25,530 nt of DNA from CAYMAZ01 sp964526285 (GTDB taxonomy: Bacteria; Bacteroidota; Bacteroidia; Bacteroidales; DTU049). Below are positions 16,410 through 25,210 of this stretch, piece by piece. The stretch covers positions 1 to 25,530 of the forward strand of contig CAZGIW010000058.1 of NCBI GenBank assembly GCA_964526285.1. Direction: 5' to 3'. Every line of letters begins with the position of its first letter. Positions within the stretch are counted from its first letter, which is position 1. Below the pieces are notes generated by a model. It had not been told where the DNA came from. It saw nothing but the letters and a program-made list of their open reading frames with translations, and ran no database searches. Made by a program: the position numbers and the translations under genes.

Positions 16410-17009
16410 TTATTTTACTCCAATAAATTGAATAACACTTGCTTTTCCTTTGTGAAGAGAGCCTTCGTTGAGCGTTCTTTCTTTTGTTTCAAGCTTTTCA
16501 ATTTTAAAACATGGAAAATCGCTCATGATTTCCTGTTCGCTGTAAAGAAGAGAAGCATCTTTGGGTCCGCCTGATGTAAAATTGAGCTGTTCTTTGGAAA
16601 AAACTTCCATAACGAATTTACCACCAGGGCGGAGCGCATCCCACATTTTAACCGACAGAATTCTTCTTTGTTGACGAGGCAAATGCAGGAAAAGAGCAGC
16701 AGTAAGATTATAAAAATCAAGCTTTGGCTGAAAAAATAACACATTTTCGATTTCGAATTGTATTTTGACACCTTTTTCTCTGGCAAATTTGATGGCTTTT
16801 TCCATGCCTGTTTTACTCAGGTCGAAAGCATCAACCTGCCATCCTTTCTGAGCAGCGTAGACAGCATTGCGTCCTTCACCTTCGGCAGGGAGTAATAATT
16901 TGCCGGAAATTAATGTATCAAGAATTTCCTTAAAAAAATCATTGGGTTCCTTTCCGAATGCAAAATCGTGAGAGGCGTATTTTTCATCCCAGTTTGGTGA
17001 ACTCATCAT
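16410..17009 (-). CDS. Class I SAM-dependent methyltransferase
   Basis: A 199-residue Rossmann-type methyltransferase of the TehB / thiopurine-methyltransferase-like group. The N-terminus WDEKYASHDFAFGKEPNDFF is typical of that group. The SAM-binding motif I LLLPAEGEGRNAVYAA is at residues 38-53, followed by the acidic residue D63 (AFDLS). LRPGGKFVMEVFS (about 125-137) is the usual late motif. The substrate cannot be told. It starts 2 bases after the pepE stop and ends 6 bases before the CphA-like start, so it sits in the middle of a - strand operon. Two adjacent ATGs (17009, 17006) could serve as start. Confidence 0.88.
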   Translation of the reverse strand: MMSSPNWDEKYASHDFAFGKEPNDFFKEILDTLISGKLLLPAEGEGRNAVYAAQKGWQVDAFDLSKTGMEKAIKFAREKGVKIQFEIENVLFFQPKLDFYNLTAALFLHLPRQQRRILSVKMWDALRPGGKFVMEVFSKEQLNFTSGGPKDASLLYSEQEIMSDFPCFKIEKLETKERTLNEGSLHKGKASVIQFIGVK

Positions 17010-17011
17010 GT

Positions 17012-17749
17012 TTATTCATTAAGTAAAAACTGAATATCCTGTGATGGCTGGTATTCGGCTATTGTTTTACCATATTCAAAAATCACCATGGGTCTTGCCC
17101 CCATAAGCTGAATCTCTTTACCAGCAATATGCAATAAAGTTCCTTCACGAAGACCGACCACTTTCATTGATCTGTTGACAGCCAGAAATTCTTCAATTCT
17201 TTGTTGCCTGGTTTCTCCGCCATGCCCTTCGGGATTCACATCAAGATAGTGTGGATTAATTTGAAATGGCACAAGGTTGAGACAGTTAAATGATTCTGGT
17301 TCGGTGATTGGCATATCATTGGTTGTTTTCATAGTAGGACATGCCACATTTGCGCCTGCGCTCCATCCTGCATATGGCATTCCGTTCAATGCCCTTTCGC
17401 GAATGGCATTCATCACACCAGTGCGATGCATTTCATAAATCAGATGAAAAGTGTTTCCGCCACCAACAGCAACTGCTTCGGCTTCGTTTACTGCTTTCAC
17501 AGGGTCGTCAAATTTATGAATTGACTGAATATTCAACCCCAGTTCGGCAAAAACACCTGCAACCCTTTTTTCATAAGCATCCCAAGATGCTTCGAGACTT
17601 TCGGGAGCAAGATTGACACCTGCATAGGGAATGAAGAGAATGTTTTTTACTCCGTGAGCATTGTAAAAATCCTTAATGTACTGACGTGGCCAGCCAAGAT
17701 ACGCTTCACCTGCGTTTGTTGAATTACTAACTAACAATAAATTTTTCAT
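17012..17749 (-). CDS. pepE: Peptidase S51 dipeptidase E (alpha-aspartyl dipeptidase)
   Basis: A 245-residue cytoplasmic serine peptidase that cleaves dipeptides with N-terminal aspartate. The S51 family also contains cyanophycinase. The nucleophile is Ser130 in AGWSAGANVA, with His167 (NPHYLD) and Asp145 (TNDMPI). All three are offset by exactly ten from the Ser120/His157/Asp135 of the E. coli enzyme as I remember it. GGGNTFHL (97-104) is the family's conserved turn. The EGHGGETRQQRIEEF block is also PepE-like rather than cyanophycinase-like. It begins 13 bases after the 893-aa gene. Neighbouring a CphA-like gene is notable, because PepE could act on Asp-containing dipeptides. Confidence 0.9.
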   Translation of the reverse strand: MKNLLLVSNSTNAGEAYLGWPRQYIKDFYNAHGVKNILFIPYAGVNLAPESLEASWDAYEKRVAGVFAELGLNIQSIHKFDDPVKAVNEAEAVAVGGGNTFHLIYEMHRTGVMNAIRERALNGMPYAGWSAGANVACPTMKTTNDMPITEPESFNCLNLVPFQINPHYLDVNPEGHGGETRQQRIEEFLAVNRSMKVVGLREGTLLHIAGKEIQLMGARPMVIFEYGKTIAEYQPSQDIQFLLNE

Positions 17750-17762
17750 ATTTCTTTGTTTT

Positions 17763-20444
17763 TTAATTTTTTCGCCATGTTTTTCGATATGATTTGCTAA
17801 AATACAAAAAATATTCTTCTCCTTCGGTGTATTTTAAAATATTGATTTTGAAATTTGCAGAGGGATTTTCAATTTTATCCCTCACAGCCAGTTTGTGTCC
17901 TGCCCGTGTTTGCTGATCAATTGTTTGAATGACAGGATATTGCATTTTTCTCAAATGTTCCAGCATTGCAAAAGCATCATCCCAGAGTTTATTGTCATAG
18001 AAATATTCAAATCCTGCCAATGAAAAATCAGCAATGTTTTCAGCAATGATGAACTCTTTAAGAGAAGGGCGCTGAACACCCCACATGAAAAGCAGTTGAG
18101 AGCTACTGAGTTTGTCAATGACATGAAAATGCTCAATGGCTTTGTTCCATTTTTTATCATTGATGAGGCTTCTCATTTGTATTTGTTCGTTTTCCCAATC
18201 AACTCCAATACGAATTTTTACCTTTTGTTCAAGCACATCCTCAATGGGCAGCCGACAAATCATATTGTTCTGACATAAAGAGACAGCTGATTGCAACTTA
18301 TGATCTGCGTTGGAAAATTCCTGCCGGTTGGCCAAACTATCGCTCTGGAAAATCAATAGTTGAATATCTGTGTTGAGACTGTCGCAAATGCGAACAAGTA
18401 TGATGTCATTGAGTTTGTTTTGCAACTGAATCAGAGAATCATTCAGCTGATATGAAATTTTGTTGATATACTGAGCATATTCATTATGTTTATTTTTAAG
18501 CTGCAATATTGAATAAGAGTTGGCCGATGAAATTGTGTTAATAAAAAACCTGGGTAACATATAATCACCAGCCATTCGGGCAAGAGAATCAATGTTGTGA
18601 TACTTTTCCAGACGATATTTTTCCTGAATTTCATAAGCTTTCAGCAGAACATTCCATGCAGGCTCAAAAAAGCTGTTTTCCAGATTTGCAATTGCTTCAG
18701 AAATTGTGGTATGATAAAAAAAAGTTTGAATATCTACTTCTGCATTTCTGTATCTGTTGTCAAAGTCAATTTCTTCATGAGTTAAAACAAAATCTGTCAG
18801 CAATTTCATTCTGGTTTCGGCAGCTACAAAATTCTTTTTTGAAATATCAAATTCAATTTTATCAAGCCTTTCGTTGTACAGGGCTTTCAGTGTGACAGTT
18901 TTTGGGCCTGATAAAGAAGAGCAATCAAGAGAGGGGAGGGAGTCGCAGTAAGATTCTAGCCATTCAACAGTTTCAAGAGCTTTTACATAATTTTTTCTTA
19001 TATTCAGCTGATCAATTTCTTTTTTACAGGCAGTGTACAGAATTTCAAAATACTTTTCAGCTTCAATTGATGTGATGATATATTTAGAGTTATTCTTTTG
19101 ATAATCAATTGCCTGAAAAATATATATACGCGCAATTTCAAAACGTTTGTTTTCGATTGCTTTTTCAATAACAACAATCAAAGAACGATAGAGTCCGTAT
19201 TTTACCTGTGCCATGAGTTTGTCCATATCATTGAAGCACTGGAGTTGTGGCACAAGAGTGCAAATTGTCATAGAAAGTTCAAGCAGAAGTTGAGCTTCAA
19301 CAAAGTCCTGAGAAAGAATCCTTCTTTGCACAGTTTCATCAATTGCAGACAGAATAAGCCGTGTAACTTCGGAGAGCCTGTTTTGGTCTTCCTGAGCGGG
19401 AATTGCGCGTTCATGTATATAAATAATTCTTGTTGCGGCAGTATCATAGGCACCTCTGCGGTAATCAATATATGCCAGTTCGGTCAGAGCAGGCACAAAG
19501 ACAGGATTATACTCAATTGCTTTGGTGTAGAAGTATCTGGCAGAATCGAATTTTTCAAGTTGCAGCCTTTGATTTCCCTGTTCGTAATAAAGTCTGTCAA
19601 GCTGTTCAAGTTTTTTATTAATCTGAAAACGTACTGTTGACATTTCTCTTTGCAGATTTTCCATTCTGCTGACAAAGTTAATGGGGTCACTGTTCCACAA
19701 ATTCAGTTCATTTTGAAAATTTCGCTGCATAATCAAACTGTATTCTTTTTCAGCATCCCGAAGAACAACATTATTAAAAGCCACTCTTTCAATATGGTTA
19801 ACATCAATTTTTCTCACGGTTTTAAACAATTCTTCAATTTGAAAATCAGTCTGATAATAATCAAATATCAAGGCAACTGCTTTCAAAAAACGTTCTTTGA
19901 CAGGTTCGGCCCAAATAAGTTTCAGATTATTGACAGATGCTGTATATGGTGCGTTTGCAACAGTATCATTGAACTGAGATTGCAACACTGTGAAATATCC
20001 CATCTGGTCATTGAGTTTGATACGGGAGAATGAGTTTTTGAATACAGAAGCTGCAGTTTCATCTTTTCGTTGAATATCCAGTTGAAAATCAACAAAATCA
20101 GGAGTTAGAATGTGCGCGATATTGATATTTCTGTATGACACATCGCCTCTGAAAATCATTTCTTTCAGTTCGTAAAAGATTAAATAATTGACAGAATCAA
20201 CTTGTTTGAGCTGCAGGGAGGATTTAAATTCGACAGAAAAAGAAGTAATATCAATATTTTTAGGTATAGCCCTGGCAATTTCGGTGATAATGAAATTGGT
20301 AATTATGTTATCAGTCGAAGGGGAGGCGTTAAATTCTACATTTTGGTGGTGCGTTCTGTTACTTTCAAAAACTGTGAACTGAGCCATGACAGGAAAAGTA
20401 GAGAAAACAATAAGAACAAATATGAATAAAGATAGCCTTTTCAT
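17763..20444 (-). CDS. Exported TPR-like protein of unknown function (893 aa)
   Basis: A large protein with a signal peptide: a basic start, a hydrophobic core (LFIFVLIVFSTFPVM), and a likely cut after Ala21 before QFTVFES. It should be in the periplasm or attached outside. Residues about 40-200 form a mixed alpha/beta region without a known motif. From about 230 onwards it is mostly helical. One clear TPR-like stretch (LYYEQGNQRLQLEKFDSARY to AYIDYRRGAYDTAA, about 285-337) is followed by several weaker helical-repeat segments to about 820. Similar long signal-peptide TPR proteins are common and little known in Bacteroidota. It is first in a likely operon with pepE, the methyltransferase and the CphA-like gene. 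Function not recognised. Confidence 0.85.
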   Translation of the reverse strand: MKRLSLFIFVLIVFSTFPVMAQFTVFESNRTHHQNVEFNASPSTDNIITNFIITEIARAIPKNIDITSFSVEFKSSLQLKQVDSVNYLIFYELKEMIFRGDVSYRNINIAHILTPDFVDFQLDIQRKDETAASVFKNSFSRIKLNDQMGYFTVLQSQFNDTVANAPYTASVNNLKLIWAEPVKERFLKAVALIFDYYQTDFQIEELFKTVRKIDVNHIERVAFNNVVLRDAEKEYSLIMQRNFQNELNLWNSDPINFVSRMENLQREMSTVRFQINKKLEQLDRLYYEQGNQRLQLEKFDSARYFYTKAIEYNPVFVPALTELAYIDYRRGAYDTAATRIIYIHERAIPAQEDQNRLSEVTRLILSAIDETVQRRILSQDFVEAQLLLELSMTICTLVPQLQCFNDMDKLMAQVKYGLYRSLIVVIEKAIENKRFEIARIYIFQAIDYQKNNSKYIITSIEAEKYFEILYTACKKEIDQLNIRKNYVKALETVEWLESYCDSLPSLDCSSLSGPKTVTLKALYNERLDKIEFDISKKNFVAAETRMKLLTDFVLTHEEIDFDNRYRNAEVDIQTFFYHTTISEAIANLENSFFEPAWNVLLKAYEIQEKYRLEKYHNIDSLARMAGDYMLPRFFINTISSANSYSILQLKNKHNEYAQYINKISYQLNDSLIQLQNKLNDIILVRICDSLNTDIQLLIFQSDSLANRQEFSNADHKLQSAVSLCQNNMICRLPIEDVLEQKVKIRIGVDWENEQIQMRSLINDKKWNKAIEHFHVIDKLSSSQLLFMWGVQRPSLKEFIIAENIADFSLAGFEYFYDNKLWDDAFAMLEHLRKMQYPVIQTIDQQTRAGHKLAVRDKIENPSANFKINILKYTEGEEYFLYFSKSYRKTWRKN

Positions 20445-20465
20445 TTGATCCCGTCAAAATTTTGG

Positions 20466-20473
20466 CAAACTTA
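20466..20473 (-). promoter_or_regulatory. -7 promoter motif for the 893-aa gene operon
   Basis: On the - strand TAAGTTTG matches TAnnTTTG and lies 21 bases upstream of the ATG at 20444. This predicts a leader of about 15 bases. No clear -33 element was seen. It would drive the 893-aa gene, pepE, the methyltransferase and the CphA-like gene together. Confidence 0.45.
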
Positions 20474-20556
20474 ATGAATTTTTTTGAGTCATTGAAAATC
20501 ATTATTGCAAGAGAGATGGTAATACAGTTAAGATGCAAATTATTAGTTCAATATTG

Positions 20557-21421
20557 GTTACTAACGGATAATTTTAAATAGAGCTTACTTTCAGCGCTGT
20601 TGCTTATTTGAAAAATTGGAATTTGAGATCATTTGATTTTTGGAAAATGAAGAAGATGCCTTGTCTTACACCTCTGTAAGCCCCGAAAAACCTGAACTTA
20701 TCCGTTACTAACGGTTAATAACGGATAAATGACGCTATTGCTGGGTTTGCGCAAATTAGAGCTTTCGAGATTTAGATATATTTGAAACAAATATAACCAC
20801 ACAGATCTCTGTAAGCCCCGAAAAACCTGAACTTATCCGTTACTAACGGTTAATAACGTTTTTGTTGTTGATATTCAGAGCTTTATGATGTTGCATTTTG
20901 CCATTTAGTAAAGAGATTGAATTGTAAATGGCTAACTGTTAATACTATATCCGTTACTAACGGTTAATAACGTTTTTGTTGTTGATATTCAGAGCTTTAT
21001 GATGTTGCATTTTGCCATTTAGTAAAGAGATTGAATTGTAAATGGCTAACTGTTAATACTATATCCGTTACTAACGGTTAGTAACGTTTTTGTTGTTGAT
21101 ATTCAGAGCTTTATGATGTTGCATTTTGCCATTTAGNNNNNNNNNNNNNNNNNNNNNNNNNNNNNNNNNNNNNNNNNNNNNNNNNNNNNNNNNNNNNNNN
21201 NNNNNNNNNNNNNNNNNNNNNNNNNNNNNNNNNNNNAGAGATTGAATTGTAAATGGCTAACTGTTAATACTATATCCGTTACTAACGGTTAATAACGTTT
21301 TTGTTGTTGATATTCAGAGCTTTATGATGTTGCATTTTGCCATTTAGTAAAGAGATTGAATTGTAAATGGCTAACTGTTAATACTATATCCGTTACTAAC
21401 GGTTAGTAACGTTTTTGTCGT
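20557..21421. repeat. 114-bp tandem repeat array with GTTAnTAACG double motifs
   Basis: CCGTTACTAACGG occurs at 20702, 20837, 20951, 21065, 21276 and 21390, and a shorter form at 20557. From 20837 the units are 114 bases long and almost identical; the units at 20837 and 20951 match completely. The first interval is 135 bases and shares only a part: CTCTGTAAGCCCCGAAAAAC plus the motif, at 20672 and 20807. Each unit carries two head-to-tail 10-bp copies of GTTAnTAACG, each a near-palindrome. Each also carries a hairpin, GCCATTTA/TAAATGGC (20900-20907 with 20925-20932 in the first unit). A single base alternates in the second copy: A in units at 20837, 20951, 21276 and G in 21065, 21390. Confidence 0.9.
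21137..21236. other. Assembly gap of 100 N inside the tandem repeat
   Basis: Exactly 100 Ns, a placeholder length used by scaffolders. The left flank gives 72 bases of a repeat unit and the right flank 39, so only 3 bases (TAA, by comparison with the other units) are missing from a 114-base unit. The true gap is therefore 3 bases plus some whole number of 114-base units. Confidence 0.9.
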
Positions 21422-21513
21422 TGATTATCACAAACTTATACTTGTCGGATCTGTTGTTGAAAAATCGAAACTTTAACATAAAGTTACACTTCTTACAGTA
21501 TAATAAAATCAAC

Positions 21514-21521
21514 TACTTTTG
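21514..21521 (+). promoter_or_regulatory. -7 promoter motif for the MFS transporter gene
   Basis: TACTTTTG matches TAnnTTTG and lies 34 bases before the ATG at 21556. This supports that start and a short leader. It is about 100 bases downstream of the last repeat unit. No convincing -33 element. Confidence 0.45.
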
Positions 21522-21555
21522 CTCTCCGAAATTCTCTAACTTTCGGATAACTCAA

Positions 21556-22785
21556 ATGAACTATTATCAGCTTTTTGTTGCCAATAAAAAAATCATTGCT
21601 TTTCTTATCCTGTTCACATTCTTTTCAGGTTTCGGTCAAACCTATGTATTATCCTTATACATTCCTGGCTTTCTCAGCGAACTTGATATCAGTCGCACAT
21701 TCTTCAGTACACTTTATAGTATTGCCACTGTTATCAGCGGTGTAACTATTGTTTTTGCCGGCAAAATTATTGATAAAATTTCTGTGAAGTATTTTGCTTT
21801 AATTGTCGTCGCTGGATTGGTGTGTGCAAACATTTTAGCTTCTTTTTCTTTCAATGTTATCACCGTTTTTTTTGCTGTTTTTATGCTACGGTTTTTTGGG
21901 CAGGGCTTGTCCACTCATACTTCATTTACAGTGGCAGGAAAATATTTCAATACTGCCAGAGGGAAAGCACTGAGTTTCGCTTATCTTGGGTTTCCTTTGA
22001 GTGAAGGTCTTCTTCCAAATTTGGCCTTGATATCAATTGTGATGCTAGGATGGCGACAGTCTTTTCAGCTGACAGCTTTTTTGATTCTTATTATTCTATT
22101 ACCATTGACATTTTTTTTATTGCGAAAATTTTCAGGTGATGCTATTGTTGAAGCAAAAGTAGATAATCAAATCAAACCAGGAACTGAGCATGAAACTCAT
22201 ATCCAACATCCAAGCTGGGGACAAAGAAAAATTATTTCAAATAATTTATTCTATTTTATTGCTCCAACTCCTTTTTTGATTGGCTTTATTCTGACTGCTT
22301 TGTTTTTTTATCAAACTTTTCTGGCCGAATATAAACAATGGAATATTGAATGGATGACTTTTTCCATATTGTTTTATGCCATTTCTTCTTTTATGGCTTC
22401 ACTGCTTACTGGCCCTTTGGTTGACCGTTATTCGGCAAGATCTGTTTATCCATTTGCAGGGTTACCCATCATTTTTGGCTTGCTGGTGTTTGTGTTTTTT
22501 GACCATGCAATTGCAGCATCTTTCTATTGGTTTTTTGTGGGGTTGACGGCTGGGATGAACTCTACTGTTGCCAATGCTCTCTATGCAGAATCATATGGAG
22601 TGAAAAATCTGGGTGGTGTGCGAAGCTTATTCTCTTTTGTTATGATTGCCGGAACTGCATCAGGTCCTGTTGTCTATAGCTTGTTGATGGATGCAGGGAT
22701 TGATTTTTCATCAATAAACATTATTATATCCTGTTTATTCTTTCTCAATTGCATCATGCTTGTTTTCAGACTCAGGAGGGTGTAA
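21556..22785 (+). CDS. Major facilitator superfamily transporter
   Basis: A 409-residue inner-membrane transporter with about twelve hydrophobic segments and a charged central loop near residues 195-225 (KVDNQIKPGTEHETHIQHPSW). Signatures include the loop after helix 2 (FAGKIIDKISVKYF), RFFGQGLSTHTSFTVAGKYF in the fourth-helix region, and the matching GPLVDRYSARSVYPF in the second half. The overall pattern resembles monocarboxylate or oxalate/formate-antiporter type MFS proteins, but the substrate is unknown. I chose ATG 21556: the frame stays open to 21415, but that part lies in the tandem repeat and promoter region. The 3' end overlaps the convergent radical SAM gene by 14 bases. Confidence 0.88.
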   Translation: MNYYQLFVANKKIIAFLILFTFFSGFGQTYVLSLYIPGFLSELDISRTFFSTLYSIATVISGVTIVFAGKIIDKISVKYFALIVVAGLVCANILASFSFNVITVFFAVFMLRFFGQGLSTHTSFTVAGKYFNTARGKALSFAYLGFPLSEGLLPNLALISIVMLGWRQSFQLTAFLILIILLPLTFFLLRKFSGDAIVEAKVDNQIKPGTEHETHIQHPSWGQRKIISNNLFYFIAPTPFLIGFILTALFFYQTFLAEYKQWNIEWMTFSILFYAISSFMASLLTGPLVDRYSARSVYPFAGLPIIFGLLVFVFFDHAIAASFYWFFVGLTAGMNSTVANALYAESYGVKNLGGVRSLFSFVMIAGTASGPVVYSLLMDAGIDFSSINIIISCLFFLNCIMLVFRLRRV

Positions 22786-23716
22786 GCTTGTAATGTTTTC
22801 CCTGAAAGGTATTCCTCTCTTCAAATCGTTTTATGATTTTTTGCAAAATACTGTCATATCTTATCATCCCCCAGTCGGGTGCAACCAGAAATCGGGGCGG
22901 TACTTCTCCTGCAAATCGTTCAATGTAGATGTCGGGGTTCAGTCTTTCAGCAAAATCAACTGCCAAATCAATGTATTCATTCAATTCGAAAAGATGAAAA
23001 TCATTTTGTGTCTTCATATACATTTTTTCTATTTCTGTTCCTCTGAAAATTTGCAATTGATGAAGTTTTACAGAAAAAAGATCAAATGATGACAGAATCT
23101 CTGCTGTTTGCATCAGGCGGTTCTTGTCCTCTCCAGGCAAACCCAGTATCATGTGTCCTCCCACTGGAATATTGTATTGATTTAACAAAGAAATGGCATT
23201 TGCAGTGTCCAACATATTATGTCCACGTTTGATAATTGACAATGTATCATCAAATACGGACTCAATACCCAGTTCAATTTTAACATATGCTCTGTCTGAA
23301 AAATCATGCAGCAACTTTGCTATGTCATCGTTAATGCAATCAGGACGTGTCCCGGCTGAAATGCCAATAATACCATCCACTGAAAGTGCCTCTTCAAACA
23401 TTCTTTCTAACTGTTCGGCATCTGTATATGTATTGGAATATGATTGAAAATAAGCAATATATGAAGTTGCACGCCTGTACCGGTTTTTATGAAACTCAAT
23501 TCCTTCAAGAAGCTGTTGTCTGACATTTTTTTCAGGACGACAATATGATGGAGTAAAAGCCTCATTCAGACAATAAATACATCCTGTTGTTCCTTTTGTA
23601 CCATCCCGATTGGGACATGTTAATCCTGCATGAACAGAGAGTTTCTGCACCCTGGTGCCGAATTTTTTCTTCAGAAAATCTGTATAACTTTTATAATAAT
23701 GATTGTTTATCTGCAT
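22772..23716 (-). CDS. Radical SAM protein, TIGR01212/YhcC type
   Basis: A 314-residue radical SAM protein of the YhcC-like family (TIGR01212), whose reaction is not established. The iron-sulfur cluster cysteines are C34, C46 and C49 in CPNRDGTKGTTGCIYC, the extended spacing typical for this family rather than CxxxCxxC. Further family marks are YFQSYSNTYT, ISAGTRPDCI, ELGIES and GGHMILGLPGE, and a C-terminal RFAGEVPPRFLVAPDWG. The length is usual. The gene starts at an ATG 37 bases after the pyruvate kinase stop, so the two may be co-transcribed. Its end overlaps the MFS gene on the other strand. Confidence 0.92.
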   Translation of the reverse strand: MQINNHYYKSYTDFLKKKFGTRVQKLSVHAGLTCPNRDGTKGTTGCIYCLNEAFTPSYCRPEKNVRQQLLEGIEFHKNRYRRATSYIAYFQSYSNTYTDAEQLERMFEEALSVDGIIGISAGTRPDCINDDIAKLLHDFSDRAYVKIELGIESVFDDTLSIIKRGHNMLDTANAISLLNQYNIPVGGHMILGLPGEDKNRLMQTAEILSSFDLFSVKLHQLQIFRGTEIEKMYMKTQNDFHLFELNEYIDLAVDFAERLNPDIYIERFAGEVPPRFLVAPDWGMIRYDSILQKIIKRFEERNTFQGKHYKLTPS

Positions 23717-23753
23717 GTATGAAATTGAATTTATAATCCAGATCAGGCGAAAG

Positions 23754-25181
23754 TTATTTTATTTCACCAAGTTTCAAACTATTTGTAGTTCCCATTTCAT
23801 CAATGGGCATGCTGGCTGTGTGAACAACAAAATCGCCCTGACTCACAAATCCCGATTTTTTCAAAAAATACTGAATATCTTCAATGGTGTGGTCGGTGCT
23901 GATGGTTTTATCGTAATAATAGCATCTAACTCCCCATACCAGATTCAGCGTGTTGATAATTGATTTATTTGCTGTAAAAGCGATAATGTGCGCCTTTGGT
24001 CTCATTGATGACACTTTCAATGCAGTGTAGCCTGAATTTGTCATTGTTGTAATTACTTCAGCGCCTACTCTGCCTGCCAACTTACATGCATTGAAACATA
24101 TGGAGTCGTTGATAAACCGTTCAGGTGTTTTGTTGGGAACGATTTCACGTCTGTATATTTCATCATTTGTTTCAATTTCTTCAATGATTTTGACCATAGT
24201 TTTTAACACTTTTAAAGGATATTTTCCAACAGAAGTTTCACCACTGAGCATCAGTGCATCTGCACCATCAAGTACTGCATTGGCCACATCATTGACTTCG
24301 GCACGAAACGGAACGGGAGAATCAATCATGCTTTGCATCATCTGGGTTGCAATAATCACTGGTTTTGCATGGGTAAGACACATTTTGACAATGTTTTTCT
24401 GAATCATAGGCACTTTTTCAAGATCCATTTCAACACCCAAATCACCACGGGCAATCATAATCCCATCAGAGTGTTGTATAATTGATTCAATATCCTGCAA
24501 TGCCTCAGGTTTTTCAATCTTGGCAATCACTTTTGCAGGTGAATTTTGCTTGCTGATCAAATGTCTGAGTTCAATCACATCAGTAGCAGAACGAACAAAA
24601 GATAATCCAATCCATTCAATGCTTTTTTCAATTGCGAAGTTCAAATCATCTTTGTCTTTGTCAGTGAGGCAGGGAAGTGAAACTTTTGTGTTGGGAAGGT
24701 TAAATCCCTTGTTCGAGGTAAGCAACCCGCCATATATTACACTGGCTTTTATTTCAGAAACTCCATCTGTTTCAATCACTTCAAGTCTGATGTTTCCGTC
24801 ATCAATGAGAATTTGTTCGCCTTTTTTTGTGTCTGCTGCAAGTCTGTCATAGGAAACAGAGATATTTTCTTCGTTGCTCTCATTACGAACTGTTGAAATA
24901 TTAACTTCTGTTCCTGAAGTTAGGAAAATGCCTCCATCCTGAACTTTTCCCACACGCAGTTTTGGTCCCTGAAGGTCGGCCAGAAGCGCTGTACATGTAT
25001 TAAGCTCTGAGTTCAGATCTCTTACAATATCAATGAGTTTTGCAGCATCTTCATGCGAAATGTGTGAGAAATTTAGCCTGAACACATCTGTACCTGCCCG
25101 AATCATTTCTTTGATGATTTCTTTGTCTGATGTGGCTGGCCCAAGAGTTGCGATGATTTTTGTGCGATTGTATGTTACCAT
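23754..25181 (-). CDS. pyk: Pyruvate kinase
   Basis: Catalyses phosphoenolpyruvate plus ADP to pyruvate plus ATP, the last step of glycolysis. The 475 residues show the standard order. The N-terminal TKIIATLGPAT is followed by RLNFSH with R35, N37 and S39, and by D68 in LLADLQGPKLR. The B-domain lies at about 75-165, the catalytic lysine at K221 in AKIEKPEAL, and MIARGDLGVEM (242-252) ligates the metal. The C-terminal allosteric-type domain starts near 345. I chose ATG 25181, giving MVTYNRTK, over an upstream TTG at 25205 because homologous sequence begins immediately there and the promoter motif overlaps the TTG. Confidence 0.96.
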   Translation of the reverse strand: MVTYNRTKIIATLGPATSDKEIIKEMIRAGTDVFRLNFSHISHEDAAKLIDIVRDLNSELNTCTALLADLQGPKLRVGKVQDGGIFLTSGTEVNISTVRNESNEENISVSYDRLAADTKKGEQILIDDGNIRLEVIETDGVSEIKASVIYGGLLTSNKGFNLPNTKVSLPCLTDKDKDDLNFAIEKSIEWIGLSFVRSATDVIELRHLISKQNSPAKVIAKIEKPEALQDIESIIQHSDGIMIARGDLGVEMDLEKVPMIQKNIVKMCLTHAKPVIIATQMMQSMIDSPVPFRAEVNDVANAVLDGADALMLSGETSVGKYPLKVLKTMVKIIEEIETNDEIYRREIVPNKTPERFINDSICFNACKLAGRVGAEVITTMTNSGYTALKVSSMRPKAHIIAFTANKSIINTLNLVWGVRCYYYDKTISTDHTIEDIQYFLKKSGFVSQGDFVVHTASMPIDEMGTTNSLKLGEIK

Positions 25182-25202
25182 TGATTTTATATTTGCCAGA
25201 TG

Positions 25203-25210
25203 CAAAAATA
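25203..25210 (-). promoter_or_regulatory. -7 promoter motif for pyk
   Basis: TATTTTTG on the - strand matches TAnnTTTG, 21 bases upstream of the ATG at 25181. This predicts a short leader of about 15 bases. No clear -33 motif. Confidence 0.45.

Noticed and set aside
19098..19640. 180-codon + strand frame opposite the 893-aa gene
   Set aside because: It is a shadow of a well-supported gene on the other strand, with cysteine- and aromatic-rich nonsense-like composition.
20837..21421. CRISPR array
   Set aside because: The whole 114-base unit repeats, without unique spacers, and no cas gene is nearby.
21415..21555. Longer N-terminus for the MFS transporter
   Set aside because: This stretch lies in the repeat end and promoter area; the first membrane helix follows soon after the ATG at 21556.
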